A stretch of 64,000 bases of DNA from Halomonas sp. (GCF_011050415.1 NZ_DRFS01000020.1:172407-236406); one strand, 5' to 3'; shown: positions 18,416 to 26,476, counted from the stretch's first letter. Translations and numbers: made by a program. The notes: generated from the sequence alone by a model not told the origin.

Positions 18416-18796
18416 CTAGTGATTGGCCGTTAATGCTACCACGGCCAGCGCCAGCCATCCGGCCATTAGCAGTACACCGCCAATGGGCGTCACAATGCCC
18501 ACACTCAACCCTGCTAACGCCATTAAATAGAGCGAACCTGAAAAGCACGCAATACCCAGCGCCCAAAGCGCCATCACCCAGCGCTGAACGGCCAGCGGCT
18601 GTACTTGGCGCCACACCAGTACGACCATAATGGCCAACGTGTGCCATGCTTGGTAGCGCACGCCGGTTTCAACAGCGCTCACCATGGCCTCGGTAGTGCG
18701 TGCCGCTAACCCATGGGCAGCATAGGCTCCAAGCATCACCATCATGGCGCCAGAAAGCGCCGCTATACACCACCACACTCTATCTATTCGTTGCAT
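18416..18796 (-). CDS. DUF423 family small membrane protein (YgdD-like)
   Basis: 126 residues with four predicted membrane helices. I placed the start at 18796 (MQRIDRVWW) because CAGGAGAG lies just upstream; the longer in-frame extension has no site. Conserved family features are [16 protein letters not shown] and the C-terminal [12 protein letters not shown]. The function of DUF423 proteins is unknown. It diverges from thiS. Confidence 0.88.
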   Translation of the reverse strand: MQRIDRVWWCIAALSGAMMVMLGAYAAHGLAARTTEAMVSAVETGVRYQAWHTLAIMVVLVWRQVQPLAVQRWVMALWALGIACFSGSLYLMALAGLSVGIVTPIGGVLLMAGWLALAVVALTANH

Positions 18797-18958
18797 ACCG
18801 CTCTCCTGCTCCACTTTTCTGCTCACTCTTCGGGGCCATTTTTCATTGGCATACATTGTGCTGATTGCACCCACGGCGTACCTTGCTTGGCGCGAAACCG
18901 CTACAATAGTAAATACCTTAAAGAACGAACTGCCACGACGAATGAGACGCGCCCATTT

Positions 18959-19165
18959 ATGTCTATACAGATACGTCTAAACGGTGAACCCCATACGTTG
19001 TCGACCGACCTGACCGCCGCTGGCCTAGTTGAACAGCTGGGTCTTAGCGGGCGGCGCATCGCCGTCGAAATTAACGAAGAGATCGTCCCCCGCAGCCAAC
19101 TCGCCACTACCCAGCTGGTCGATGGTGACCAAGTGGAAGTTGTCCACGCGATTGGCGGCGGCTAA
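18959..19165 (+). CDS. thiS: Sulfur carrier protein ThiS
   Basis: 68-residue ubiquitin-like protein ending in the diagnostic Gly-Gly (AIGGG); its C-terminal thiocarboxylate donates sulfur to the thiazole of thiamin. The start at 18959 ([10 protein letters not shown]) removes a longer unlikely N-terminus. It is followed 10 nt later by thiG, which uses it, and then by trmB, a common gammaproteobacterial order. Confidence 0.95.
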   Translation: MSIQIRLNGEPHTLSTDLTAAGLVEQLGLSGRRIAVEINEEIVPRSQLATTQLVDGDQVEVVHAIGGG

Positions 19166-19175
19166 AGGAAACACT

Positions 19176-20000
19176 ATGACGCAACTAACCGATACATCGT
19201 CAACAGATACAGCGCTATCTGACACTCCGTTTACCATTGCCGGTCGCGATTTCCGCTCTCGCCTGCTGGTTGGCACGGGCAAGTATAAAGACTTTAACGA
19301 AACCGGCGCTGCGATTGCACAAAGCGGCGCTGAAATTGTTACGTTTGCCGTGCGCCGCACTAATTTAGGCCAGGATGCGGGAACACCCAACCTGCTGGAC
19401 GTTATCTCCCCCGAGCGCTACACCCTACTGCCCAATACTGCCGGGTGCTACAACGCTAAAGATGCTGTGCGTACCTGCCGCTTGGCCCGGGAACTGCTTG
19501 ATGGTCACAACCTAGTAAAGCTCGAAGTGCTCGGCGATGATCATACGCTCTACCCCAATGTAGTGGAGACGCTAAAAGCCGCCGAAACCCTGCTCGCCGA
19601 TGGCTTTGAGGTGATGGTGTACACCAGCGATGACCCCATTGTGGCACGTGAACTCGAAGCCATGGGCTGCTGCGCCATCATGCCGCTGGGCTCGCTGATA
19701 GGCTCGGGTCACGGCATCCAAAACCCACACAACGTGCGCTTAATTGTTGAGCAGAGCAGCATCCCTGTATTAGTCGATGCGGGTATCGGCACGGCCTCGG
19801 ACGCCGCCATGGCGATGGAGCTGGGCTGTGACGGCGTACTGCTAAATACTGCTATCGCCCATGCCAAAGACCCAGTACGTATGGCCAATGCCATGAAGCT
19901 TGCGGTAGAAGCCGGTCGCGACGCATTTTTAGCGGGTCGTATGCCACGCCGTCAATCCGCCGACCCTTCTTCACCTTTTGCTGGCCGTATTAACGGTTAA
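19176..20000 (+). CDS. thiG: Thiazole synthase ThiG
   Basis: Forms the thiazole phosphate of thiamin from deoxyxylulose phosphate, dehydroglycine and ThiS thiocarboxylate. The start at 19176 (MTQLTDTSS) has AAAGGAA upstream and gives 274 residues. The family core begins at [19 protein letters not shown]. Key segments are [32 protein letters not shown] and [13 protein letters not shown] (phosphate binding). The first 18 residues are an added Thr/Ser-rich leader. thiO, thiH and thiE are not nearby. Confidence 0.96.
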   Translation: MTQLTDTSSTDTALSDTPFTIAGRDFRSRLLVGTGKYKDFNETGAAIAQSGAEIVTFAVRRTNLGQDAGTPNLLDVISPERYTLLPNTAGCYNAKDAVRTCRLARELLDGHNLVKLEVLGDDHTLYPNVVETLKAAETLLADGFEVMVYTSDDPIVARELEAMGCCAIMPLGSLIGSGHGIQNPHNVRLIVEQSSIPVLVDAGIGTASDAAMAMELGCDGVLLNTAIAHAKDPVRMANAMKLAVEAGRDAFLAGRMPRRQSADPSSPFAGRING

Positions 20001-20015
20001 TTGATTCGAGATACC

Positions 20016-20807
20016 ATGACTGAACCCAACAACGCCGTGCCAGACAGTAATGCCACTTCCGAAAGCAACGCCGCCACCGAAGGCACCACCAATACCATCG
20101 GCCCTGAAGGTGCAGATGCACCGCTGCACCGGCGTGGCATTAAAAGCTATGTGATTCGCGCAGGCCGTATGACGCAAGCCCAAGGTCGTGGCCTAGAAGA
20201 TGTTTGGCCACGCTTGGGGCTAACCATTGCCGATGGTCGTCAAGACTTGAACGCTCTATTTGGCCGCCAGGCACCACGGGTAGTGGAAATCGGCTTTGGC
20301 ATGGGTAACTCGCTAATTGAACAAGCTGAAAATCATCCAGACACTGACTTTATCGGTATCGAAGTACACGCCCCAGGCGTTGGTAAGCTGCTTGATGAGG
20401 TCGATAAACGCGGCCTTACCAACCTGCGCGTTTACCGAGAAGATGCCCTGGCGGTACTTGAGCAGTGCCTGCCGGAAGGCTCGCTGACCACGCTGCAGCT
20501 TTTCTTCCCTGACCCGTGGCCGAAAAAGAAGCACCACAAGCGGCGCATCGTTCAGCCGGCATTTGTTGAACTGATCCGCACCCGCCTGATGCCCGGCGGC
20601 ACTTTCCATATGGCCACCGATTGGCAAGCTTACGCAGAGTGGATGGCGGAAGTCATGGAAGCAGCACCCGGTTATACCAACACCGCCAGCGCAGAAACCG
20701 CTCCCTACGTACCGCGCCCAACATTTCGTCCGCTCACCAAATTTGAAGCCCGCGGCGAAAAACTTGGCCATGGGGTTTGGGATTTGATCTACCGTCGGGA
20801 AGGGTAA
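20016..20807 (+). CDS. trmB: tRNA (guanine-N7)-methyltransferase TrmB
   Basis: Methylates G46 in the tRNA variable loop. The SAM-binding motif is [14 protein letters not shown], and the tRNA/guanine-binding segment is [17 protein letters not shown] start it at ATG 20016 (MTEPNNAVP), 15 nt after the thiG stop; a TTG at 20001 is a less likely start. The 263 residues include about 35 Asn/Ala/Thr/Ser-rich residues before the family core ([16 protein letters not shown]), so the N-terminus is probably disordered. Third gene of thiS-thiG-trmB. Confidence 0.96.
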   Translation: MTEPNNAVPDSNATSESNAATEGTTNTIGPEGADAPLHRRGIKSYVIRAGRMTQAQGRGLEDVWPRLGLTIADGRQDLNALFGRQAPRVVEIGFGMGNSLIEQAENHPDTDFIGIEVHAPGVGKLLDEVDKRGLTNLRVYREDALAVLEQCLPEGSLTTLQLFFPDPWPKKKHHKRRIVQPAFVELIRTRLMPGGTFHMATDWQAYAEWMAEVMEAAPGYTNTASAETAPYVPRPTFRPLTKFEARGEKLGHGVWDLIYRREG

Positions 20808-20856
20808 AACGTTCTATCTATACCGTTTTACCTATAAAGTTATCATCGTTATCCTC

Positions 20857-20881
20857 GCGACGGCCTGCATCACACCGTCGC
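20857..20881 (+). terminator. Probable terminator after trmB
   Basis: GCGACGG and CCGTCGC form a 7-bp GC-rich stem with an 11-nt loop, 49 bp after the trmB stop and 20 bp before the end of the convergent ldhA gene. The following sequence is only moderately T-rich (TTTAGTTTAGTTTTA), so the call is tentative. Confidence 0.55.
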
Positions 20882-20900
20882 TGAGTCATTTAGTTTAGTT

Positions 20901-21896
20901 TTATCTAGTTATCTCAACCGTATGAATTTCTCCTTCTCCACTTTCAAAAGCGTCAATATTCGCTAGCGTGGTTTCGGCGATATTGGTGAGTGCCTCAGTG
21001 GTAAAGAAGGCTTGGTGACCGGTGATGAGCACATTGTGGAATGTCGTTAGACGCATAAACTGATCATCATCGATGACACCATGCGACAAATCTTCGAAGA
21101 ACAGCTGCTCCTCCTCTTCGTAGACATCCAGGCCTAGGCGGCCGATTTTGCCGCTTTTTAGACTGGCGATTACCGCTTGGGTGTCGACCACACGCCCACG
21201 GCCGGTGTTGATCAGCATGACGCCCTGTTTCATTTGCGCGATGGCATCGGCATCAATCAAGTGGTTGGTATCTGGCGTCAGCGGGCAGTGTAACGAGATA
21301 ATATCCGACTGCGCATAGAGCGTCTCTAACGGCACATACTTCACAAACGGCGCTGCCTGTGGATTGGGGAAAGGGTCGCTGGCCAGGATGCGGCAGCCAA
21401 AGCCGTGCATAATAGAGGCAAAGATTAAGCCGATCTGCCCGGTGCCAATAACGCCCACTGTTTTACCGTGCAGGTCGAACCCCAACAGGCCGTCCAGAGC
21501 GAAATTACCCTCGCGAACACGGTTATAAGCGCGATACGTCATGCGGTTAAGGCTTAGCACTAATGCCACCGCATGTTCAGCCACCGCATGGGGCGAATAA
21601 GCAGGCACCCTTGCCACCGTCATGCCTAATCGCTCTGCGGCGGCCAAATCGACATGGTTAAAGCCCGCTGAGCGAAGCGCTATTAATGTTGTGCCGCCAT
21701 CGTGAAGTTGCTGCAACACTGCCTCATCAAGGCAATCGTTAACAAAAGCACAAACCCCATCAAAGCCCTGGGCCAACGTTGCAGTCTCTACCGTTAGGCG
21801 CGCATCAAAGAAGCTCAAAAAGTGTCGTTCTGCGGTGTTGGCGCAAGTAAGAAAGGTACGATCGTAGGGCTTGGCACTAAATACGGCGATGCGCAT
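20901..21896 (-). CDS. ldhA: D-lactate dehydrogenase (2-hydroxyacid dehydrogenase family)
   Basis: Fermentative NADH-dependent reduction of pyruvate to D-lactate. The 331 residues start [15 protein letters not shown], as in E. coli LdhA. The catalytic Arg lies in [11 protein letters not shown], the nucleotide-binding loop is GVIGTGQIG, and the catalytic Glu/His are in GLDVYEEEE and TGHQAFFT. A monocistronic gene convergent with trmB. Just upstream on the same strand lies the tandem small-RNA array, whose last terminator ends about 110 bp before the start codon. Confidence 0.95.
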   Translation of the reverse strand: MRIAVFSAKPYDRTFLTCANTAERHFLSFFDARLTVETATLAQGFDGVCAFVNDCLDEAVLQQLHDGGTTLIALRSAGFNHVDLAAAERLGMTVARVPAYSPHAVAEHAVALVLSLNRMTYRAYNRVREGNFALDGLLGFDLHGKTVGVIGTGQIGLIFASIMHGFGCRILASDPFPNPQAAPFVKYVPLETLYAQSDIISLHCPLTPDTNHLIDADAIAQMKQGVMLINTGRGRVVDTQAVIASLKSGKIGRLGLDVYEEEEQLFFEDLSHGVIDDDQFMRLTTFHNVLITGHQAFFTTEALTNIAETTLANIDAFESGEGEIHTVEITR

Positions 21897-22004
21897 AGCT
21901 CAGTTCTCCGTAGAAACTTAACATTGTCCCAAGTACAGCATAGGGGAGCGAAGTAACACGGGCAGCACCTTTATTACAGGAGCGAGGCTATTAAACAGGG
22001 CGGG

Positions 22005-22034
22005 AAAAAAAGAAAGCCGCTCTAAGGGAGCGGC
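22005..22034 (-). terminator. Terminator of small-RNA copy A
   Basis: Minus strand GCCGCTC and GAGCGGC with a 5-nt loop, followed by TTTCTTTTTT. The eighth base pair of the other copies is lost (C-A mismatch). Confidence 0.88.
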
Positions 22035-22140
22035 AAAAAGAGCGTGACTAGCAATGAGAGGGAGAAACCATGACAGCAAACTGGCGCTGATTTTTAAATG
22101 AACAGCTGTCGTGGTTGTCAGCGGCTCATTAAACGCTGGC
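22005..22140 (-). ncRNA. Candidate small RNA, distal copy next to ldhA (copy A)
   Basis: Nearly identical to copy B through the body and upstream region, with one T missing in a run (GATTTTTAAATG against GATTTTTTAAATG) and a slightly weaker terminator stem (7 bp). The upstream sequence TATGAGAATTATGACAC is a degenerate relative of the Fur-like sequence of copy C. Whether this copy has its own active promoter or is a relic is uncertain. Confidence 0.55.
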
Positions 22141-22198
22141 ATCCACAGTGTCATAATTCTCATATAAAACATCAGCACGAAACAAAATGGGCGCCCAC

Positions 22199-22228
22199 AA
22201 AAAAAGAAAGCCGCTCCAGAGGAGCGGC
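22199..22228 (-). terminator. Terminator of small-RNA copy B
   Basis: Minus strand GCCGCTCC-TCT-GGAGCGGC, then TTTCTTTTTTT. Same stem as in copy C, with a different loop. Confidence 0.93.
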
Positions 22229-22335
22229 AAAAAGACCGTGACTAGCAATGAGAGGGAGAAACCATGACAGCAAACTGGCGCTGATTTTTTAAATGAACAG
22301 CTGTCGTGGTTGTCAGCGGCTCACTAAACGCTGGC
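22199..22335 (-). ncRNA. Candidate small RNA, middle copy (copy B)
   Basis: Same architecture as copy C but about 16 nt longer because the loop of hairpin 2 is larger. The open stretch and the terminator arms are unchanged. One base in hairpin 1 differs (GCCAGCG with CGCTGAC), which gives a C-A mismatch in the minus-strand RNA. The upstream region does not match the copy C promoter, and only weak -10-like sequences (TATGAC) are present. A 35-codon reading frame crosses this copy (22349-22242) but is disrupted in the other copies. Confidence 0.6.
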
Positions 22336-22393
22336 ATCCACAGTGTCATAATGCTCATATAAAAAATCAGCACGAAACAAAATGGGCGCCCAC

Positions 22394-22423
22394 AAAAAAA
22401 GAAAGCCGCTCCATAGGAGCGGC
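22394..22423 (-). terminator. Terminator of small-RNA copy C
   Basis: Minus strand GCCGCTCC-TAT-GGAGCGGC, 8-bp GC-rich stem, then TTTCTTTTTTT. A textbook intrinsic terminator. It is followed by the palindrome GGGCGCCC and the upstream region of copy B. Confidence 0.93.
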
Positions 22424-22514
22424 AAAAAGACCGTGACTAGCAATGAGAGGGAGAAACCATGACAGCAAACTGGCGGTTTCTGTCGTGGTTGTCAGCGACT
22501 CATTAAACGCTGAC
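22394..22514 (-). ncRNA. Candidate small RNA, promoter-proximal copy (copy C)
   Basis: Predicted transcript of about 120 nt on the minus strand. From 5' to 3' there is hairpin 1 (GTCAGCG at 22514-22508 with CGCTGAC at 22497-22491), then hairpin 2 (AACCA-C-GACAG with CTGTC-A-TGGTT). Next come a single-stranded pyrimidine-rich stretch containing TTTCTCCCTCTCATTGCTAG and a terminator. A near-consensus promoter ends 7 nt before the predicted 5' end. The order of 5' hairpin, CU-rich open region and rho-independent terminator is typical of Hfq-dependent riboregulators. No expression evidence is available to me. Confidence 0.7.
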
Positions 22515-22520
22515 AAACAC

Positions 22521-22549
22521 ACTATAATCATTCTCATTTACCCCGTCAA
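22521..22549 (-). promoter_or_regulatory. Sigma-70 promoter of the small-RNA array
   Basis: On the minus strand TTGACG (22549-22544), a 17-bp spacer, then TATAGT (22526-22521): five of six matches in each hexamer at optimal spacing. The predicted transcription start, about 7 nt downstream, is the first base of hairpin 1 in copy C. Confidence 0.8.
22523..22541 (-). promoter_or_regulatory. Fur-box-like operator over the small-RNA promoter
   Basis: The minus-strand 19-mer GTAAATGAGAATGATTATA matches the Fur consensus GATAATGATAATCATTATC at 14 of 19 positions. The 7-1-7 core TGAGAATGATTATAG (22536-22522) matches TGATAATnATTATCA at 12 of 14 defined positions. It covers the spacer and most of the -10 hexamer, where Fur would block transcription when iron is plentiful. 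Prediction from sequence only. Confidence 0.65.
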
Positions 22550-22595
22550 TACAAATACGAATATTTTTTATTTAGATTTTGCGACCATCCTGGAA

Positions 22596-23510
22596 TCAGC
22601 TAATTAGCCGCAACCAGAGCGGAAGGGTGACCATTGCCAACAGCGTCTGGCCGGTGATAATGGCCGCCATAAGCTCGGCGTCACCGCCAAGCTGGCGGGC
22701 TAAAATATACGCTGATGTAGCGGTCGGTAGCGCAGCAAACAGTAGCGCCACATCACGACTCACGGGATCCAACTGCAATACCCAGGCTAATAACAGCACC
22801 AGCGCGGGCATCAGTAACAGTTTTACACTGTTCGTGGCCAGTACGCCGCGATCTACCCTTAATAGTGCTGCCGGGCGTAGCGCCACGCCAACGGCCACCA
22901 ACCCAAGCGGCAAGGCCGCGCGCCCCAATAGCTCAACTGTATCCTGGCTCCAGCCTGGCAAACCGATATCCGAAAGATTCAAGCCAATACCCACCAAGCA
23001 GCCCAAAATCAGCGGATTCTTAACCAACGCCATGGCGCTTTTACCTACACTGGCGCCACCCAAGGTACCCGCGGCAACAAAGCTTGCTACGCACATAACG
23101 TTCACCACTGGTACCATCAGGGCTACGGCTACCGCTGCGGTAGTCGCGCCTATGCTGCCGTGTAGAGCAGCGGCACCGGCTACGCCCACATAGGTATTAA
23201 AACGTACCGCGCCCTGGAAAACAGAAGTAAACGCAGCGGGTGACAATCTTAGCCAATCCCGCAAGCGCCACAGCAGCAGGCCAAACAGCGCCATCGCGCC
23301 CAGTAGTACTAACGCTAATCGGCCCACCGGCACCTGGCTTACATCAGCCGTGGCCAAGGTTCCCACGAGCATTGCTGGAAACAGTACAAAGTAAATTAGC
23401 CGCTCCATCTGCGGCCAAAAGGTGTCGCTGGGCCAACGCCAATAGCCAAATGCGGCACCCAATAAGATCAACAAGAACAGTGGGCCTAAGGCGCCGGTGA
23501 TACTCTCCAT
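22596..23510 (-). CDS. AEC-family transporter (auxin efflux carrier / malonate transporter type)
   Basis: Inner-membrane carrier of about ten helices in two repeats. I prefer the start at 23510 (MESITGALG) because AAAAGGG lies 7 nt upstream; two upstream in-frame ATGs at 23534 and 23516 are not excluded. Family features include NTYVGVAGAAALHGS in the middle and PTATSAYILARQLGGD near the C-terminus. Bacterial members move dicarboxylates or malonate, but the substrate here is unknown. It stands alone on the minus strand, upstream of the small-RNA array. Confidence 0.88.
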   Translation of the reverse strand: MESITGALGPLFLLILLGAAFGYWRWPSDTFWPQMERLIYFVLFPAMLVGTLATADVSQVPVGRLALVLLGAMALFGLLLWRLRDWLRLSPAAFTSVFQGAVRFNTYVGVAGAAALHGSIGATTAAVAVALMVPVVNVMCVASFVAAGTLGGASVGKSAMALVKNPLILGCLVGIGLNLSDIGLPGWSQDTVELLGRAALPLGLVAVGVALRPAALLRVDRGVLATNSVKLLLMPALVLLLAWVLQLDPVSRDVALLFAALPTATSAYILARQLGGDAELMAAIITGQTLLAMVTLPLWLRLIS

Positions 23511-23616
23511 TTGCATCCCTTTTGCCTGCGACATCCCAGCACAGCGATATCGGCTCGATTACTGTTAACATGGCGTTTACACCCCGCCTCACGGCTTGCG
23601 TAGCGATTATTCTGCC

Positions 23617-24120
23617 ATGAAGATGATGTCAAAACCTGCACCCCCTGCGGCCTTTCCCGCATTAAGGGTATTGATACTGGTTACCGGCTTAGCGCTGGCC
23701 GCCTGTGCGTGGTATGCGTTCGCCCATTGGCTACACCGTGACAGCGATGTGGCGTGGTTTCCACCAACATCAAACTGTGACTTGCACGCTGCCCCCTGCT
23801 CGGCCACGCTAGGCGATAAAGGCCGAATTACGCTGCACGTTCATGCCAGCGGCCGAATTGATGCATTAGAGATATTACCATTAGAAGTTGAGATAGATGG
23901 GGTTGAGGCGACCAAGGTTGACGTTGATTTTGTTGGCCGAGATATGGATTTAGGTTTGCACCGCTTTGGGCTGACTGCCAGCTCACCAGGTCACTTTCAG
24001 GGTCAGGGTCAGGTGGGTATTTGCACGCAAAATGTTATGCCTTGGCGCGCCCGTGTCATACTGGAAACCGCAGAAGGTAAAGTGGGCAGTTGGTTCGACT
24101 TTGACGTCATTCGGAGTTAA
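23617..24120 (+). CDS. Unrecognised membrane-anchored protein paired with SCO1
   Basis: 167 residues from ATG 23617 (MKMMSKPAPP); a TTG at 23596 is an alternative start. One N-terminal membrane anchor (residues 17-38) is followed by a domain on the outer side, with CDLHAAPC and GICTQNVMPW as its cysteine-containing motifs. It ends 5 nt before the SCO gene and is surely co-transcribed with it. I do not recognise the family. Its position suggests a helper in copper delivery or cytochrome oxidase assembly, which is inference from context only. Confidence 0.8.
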   Translation: MKMMSKPAPPAAFPALRVLILVTGLALAACAWYAFAHWLHRDSDVAWFPPTSNCDLHAAPCSATLGDKGRITLHVHASGRIDALEILPLEVEIDGVEATKVDVDFVGRDMDLGLHRFGLTASSPGHFQGQGQVGICTQNVMPWRARVILETAEGKVGSWFDFDVIRS

Positions 24121-24125
24121 CGCAT

Positions 24126-24719
24126 ATGGCAAGTAAACCGTTATGGCTAGGCGCTGGGGTAGCCGCTGTACTGATTGTGGTCAGCGGCGTTGGCCTCTAT
24201 CAATATGCGATGGCGCCTGATGACAACGGCATTGCTGGAGGCCCCATTGAGCTTCCCTCTACGCGGGGTGATTTTTCCCTGACCCAGCTAGAAGAAAATC
24301 AGCTGGCGGTGGTGTCGTTTGGCTATACCTATTGCCCGGATGTCTGCCCGATGACGCAAGCGGTTAAACGTCAGGCGCTGGCGCAGCTATCCGATGAGCA
24401 GAGCGACCGGGTAGTGCCAGTGATGATTACCGTGGATCCAGAACGCGATACCGTTGAGCGCATGCAGGAGTACATGAACTTCTTCGGCGACGAGTTTATC
24501 GGTGTGGTGGGCAGCCAAGAGCAGGTTGAGGAAGTGGCTTCACGTTATGGCGTGATATGGCGGCGTGTCGAAGCGCCTGATTCAGCCATGGAGTACACCA
24601 TTGATCACAGCGCGACACTGTTTCTGGTCAACCGCGAGGGTGATGTGTTGCAGCGAGTACTCTACTCACCCACGCCCCACGGTTTAATATCGGCATTAGA
24701 GCACGAACTTGGCGGTTAA
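24126..24719 (+). CDS. SCO1/SenC/PrrC family copper chaperone
   Basis: Thioredoxin-fold protein anchored by an N-terminal helix (residues 5-27), facing the periplasm. The copper ligands are all present: Cys70 and Cys74 in YCPDVCP and His161 in DHSATLFLVN. Family members load the CuA site of cytochrome c oxidase. 197 residues is the normal length. CGGAG precedes the start. The last 4 bp overlap the convergent depolymerase gene. No cytochrome oxidase genes are in the window. Confidence 0.93.
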   Translation: MASKPLWLGAGVAAVLIVVSGVGLYQYAMAPDDNGIAGGPIELPSTRGDFSLTQLEENQLAVVSFGYTYCPDVCPMTQAVKRQALAQLSDEQSDRVVPVMITVDPERDTVERMQEYMNFFGDEFIGVVGSQEQVEEVASRYGVIWRRVEAPDSAMEYTIDHSATLFLVNREGDVLQRVLYSPTPHGLISALEHELGG

Positions 24720-25792
24720 TCGCTTTGTGGAGCTTCTTGCAAACGATCAAGCATCGCCATGAGTGCGCGGATTTGCGTACCTTCACGGGTATCGTGCAGC
24801 GGGCTTAATTGCCAAGTGCTCTCTGCAAACCCCCACCAGTCCCAGCAGCCCTGGGGATTCGCCATGCTATTTTCGGTCTGCGGATAGAGCACAATTTGCT
24901 GGTGAGACGCCGCCCAGGTATTCAAGCCAGTGTGGCGCACGAAGGTATCACCAATCGCTTCTTGGGTCATTTGGCAGCCGTGAAGTGCCACCGTTACCGG
25001 GCAATCCCCTGCTTCGCAGCCTTCAGGAATAAACACATAGCCGGTATCGGCTAAACCCTTTACCGCAAACTCAGATTGGTCAAAAGCGGTTAGCACGCCA
25101 TCCTGCACGCTGCCGCCTGATGCTTCACGCTCAGGATAGAGCCAATCAAGCATTTCATCAGCAAGGTCTTCATCGCAGGCCAGCACATAACTTCCGCCAC
25201 CCTGTCGGCAATTTCCCCACTCTTGGGGCGTTGGCGTTGATGCGTCAGGTAGACGCACTGGCCAGCCATGCCCGGTATCTTCACTGCGCGCAACGCGCAA
25301 TTGCTCGGGTGAAGCCAGCCACCGCTCCCACTGCTCTGCTAGCAGCTCACCGAGCTCAGGCTCGACTACCTCATCGTCTTCGCCATGCCATACAAACACC
25401 CTGAGCTGGCTAAGTGCCTCGGCACTGCCCACCTGTTCAAGCGCTATATATCGGTTGTGGCGCTCTTCCAACTCATTCAGCGAAGGTGCGCCACGGCGAG
25501 TCATCATGCATTGATTAAGCGCCAGGCTTAGCGAACCTTGCGCACAGCCCCATGGCCCCGCTGACAGCACGCCTACGCCGCTAAAGCGCTCTGGCCAGGC
25601 AACCGCTACCTGATTTGCCATATAGCCGCCTGATGACAGCCCCACAATACTTGCCTGATCAATAGCAGCACCTAATGCGGGCAGATCTTCAGGCTCAGCT
25701 GTTTCGGCATGAACAATTAACGGCGCACTCACACCGATGCATAACAGCAAATAAGCCATGGAGTGGTGCGCAGCGGGAAGGGCTAAACGCAT
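24716..25792 (-). CDS. Exported PHB depolymerase-type esterase
   Basis: 358 residues with a signal peptide (hydrophobic stretch YLLLCIGVSAPLIVHA, cleavage near residue 29). The lipase box is GLSSGGYMANQ, immediately after the signal region. The Asp lies in WHGEDDEVV and the His in TGHGW, and HGCQMT in the C-terminal half is the oxyanion-type segment of poly(3-hydroxybutyrate) depolymerases. GCWDWWG near the end is typical. It resembles the periplasmic depolymerases of Rhodospirillum-type bacteria. It starts 3 nt after the FKBP stop codon, so the two are co-transcribed. Activity on PHB is a family inference. Confidence 0.82.
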   Translation of the reverse strand: MRLALPAAHHSMAYLLLCIGVSAPLIVHAETAEPEDLPALGAAIDQASIVGLSSGGYMANQVAVAWPERFSGVGVLSAGPWGCAQGSLSLALNQCMMTRRGAPSLNELEERHNRYIALEQVGSAEALSQLRVFVWHGEDDEVVEPELGELLAEQWERWLASPEQLRVARSEDTGHGWPVRLPDASTPTPQEWGNCRQGGGSYVLACDEDLADEMLDWLYPEREASGGSVQDGVLTAFDQSEFAVKGLADTGYVFIPEGCEAGDCPVTVALHGCQMTQEAIGDTFVRHTGLNTWAASHQQIVLYPQTENSMANPQGCWDWWGFAESTWQLSPLHDTREGTQIRALMAMLDRLQEAPQSD

Positions 25793-25795
25793 GGT

Positions 25796-26476
25796 TTATT
25801 CGACGCCTAGCAATTCGACGCGGAAGGTCAGCATCTCATTTGGACCGATCGGGCCTTGGCCAGCTGCACCATAGGCAAGCTCAGCTGGGATATAGAGCAT
25901 CCAGCTATCACCGACGCTCATTAGCTGCAGTGCTTCCTGCCAGCCTTCAATCACTTGATTGGTCTGAAAGCTAACAGACTCACCGCGTTCAAATGAGCTA
26001 TCAAATACGGTGCCGTCTAACAGCATACCTTCATAGTTCACTTCGACAGTGTCATCTGGACCGGGCGTTGCGCCATCACCAGACTCGAGCACTTCATACT
26101 GCAAACCTGAGTCAGTCACCGTGACATCTTCGCGCTCAGCGTTTTCGGCTAAAAAGGCTTCGCCTTCTTCGAGATTCATCTGCGCCATCTCTTCCGCTTC
26201 GGCTTCGCGCGCCTGCATGGAGCGCTCTTGGAAGGACATCAGTGCTTCCGTCATTTCTTCTTCAGTGAGGGCTAATTCGTTGCCTTCAAAAACGTCACTC
26301 ATACCCTCGTTAAACGCTTCTAAATCAAGGTCTTCGATATCAGCCTGCATGCTTTCACCGAGGGTAACGCCCAAGCTGTAAGCTAAGCGCTGTTCATCCG
26401 TTTCTGGCGCTGCCGCTGCAAAAGGGGCTACCAAAAGCAAACCGGTCAGAGCCGTTGTGGAGAGCAGTAGTTTCAT
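25796..26476 (-). CDS. Periplasmic FKBP-type peptidyl-prolyl cis-trans isomerase (FkpA/Mip-like)
   Basis: 226 residues: a signal peptide ending at about AAAA (residue 23), an acidic helical dimerisation domain (residues 25-115), and a C-terminal FKBP domain. The FKBP domain carries GTVFDSSFERG, VIEGWQEALQLM and AELAYGAAG. The protein is very acidic, as expected for an exported protein of a halophile. AAGGATC precedes the start. It assists folding of exported proteins and lies upstream of the depolymerase gene. Confidence 0.93.
   Translation of the reverse strand: MKLLLSTTALTGLLLVAPFAAAAPETDEQRLAYSLGVTLGESMQADIEDLDLEAFNEGMSDVFEGNELALTEEEMTEALMSFQERSMQAREAEAEEMAQMNLEEGEAFLAENAEREDVTVTDSGLQYEVLESGDGATPGPDDTVEVNYEGMLLDGTVFDSSFERGESVSFQTNQVIEGWQEALQLMSVGDSWMLYIPAELAYGAAGQGPIGPNEMLTFRVELLGVE

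Larger units (their letters stand above)
22003..22520 (-). repeat. Three tandem ~195-bp units (candidate small-RNA array)
   Basis: The same unit occurs three times in direct repeat. The hairpin GCCGCTCC...GGAGCGGC begins at 22016, 22210 and 22405, a period of 194-195 bp. The stretch between the terminator and the first hairpin, about 60 bp, is identical or nearly so in all three. The left two copies are almost identical along their whole length. The right-hand copy lacks about 16 bp in the middle and has a different upstream region. No long reading frame is conserved in all three. This occupies most of the 699-bp gap between ldhA and the AEC transporter gene. Confidence 0.93.

Noticed and set aside
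21918..22178. 86-codon minus-strand reading frame through small-RNA copy A
   Set aside because: It is the frameshifted counterpart of the 35-codon frame in copy B, has no ribosome-binding site, and runs through the terminator hairpin. The frame is not kept in copies B or C.
22250..22505. Plus-strand mini-frames in the repeats: GGGAG-N5-ATG starting MTANWR
   Set aside because: They look like leader peptides with a good ribosome-binding site, but two copies stop after six codons and no plus-strand gene lies downstream to be attenuated. The purine-rich site is better read as the complement of the small-RNA seed.
22003..22520. CRISPR array or REP cluster
   Set aside because: The units are about 195 bp, contain terminators and have no short repeat/spacer alternation.
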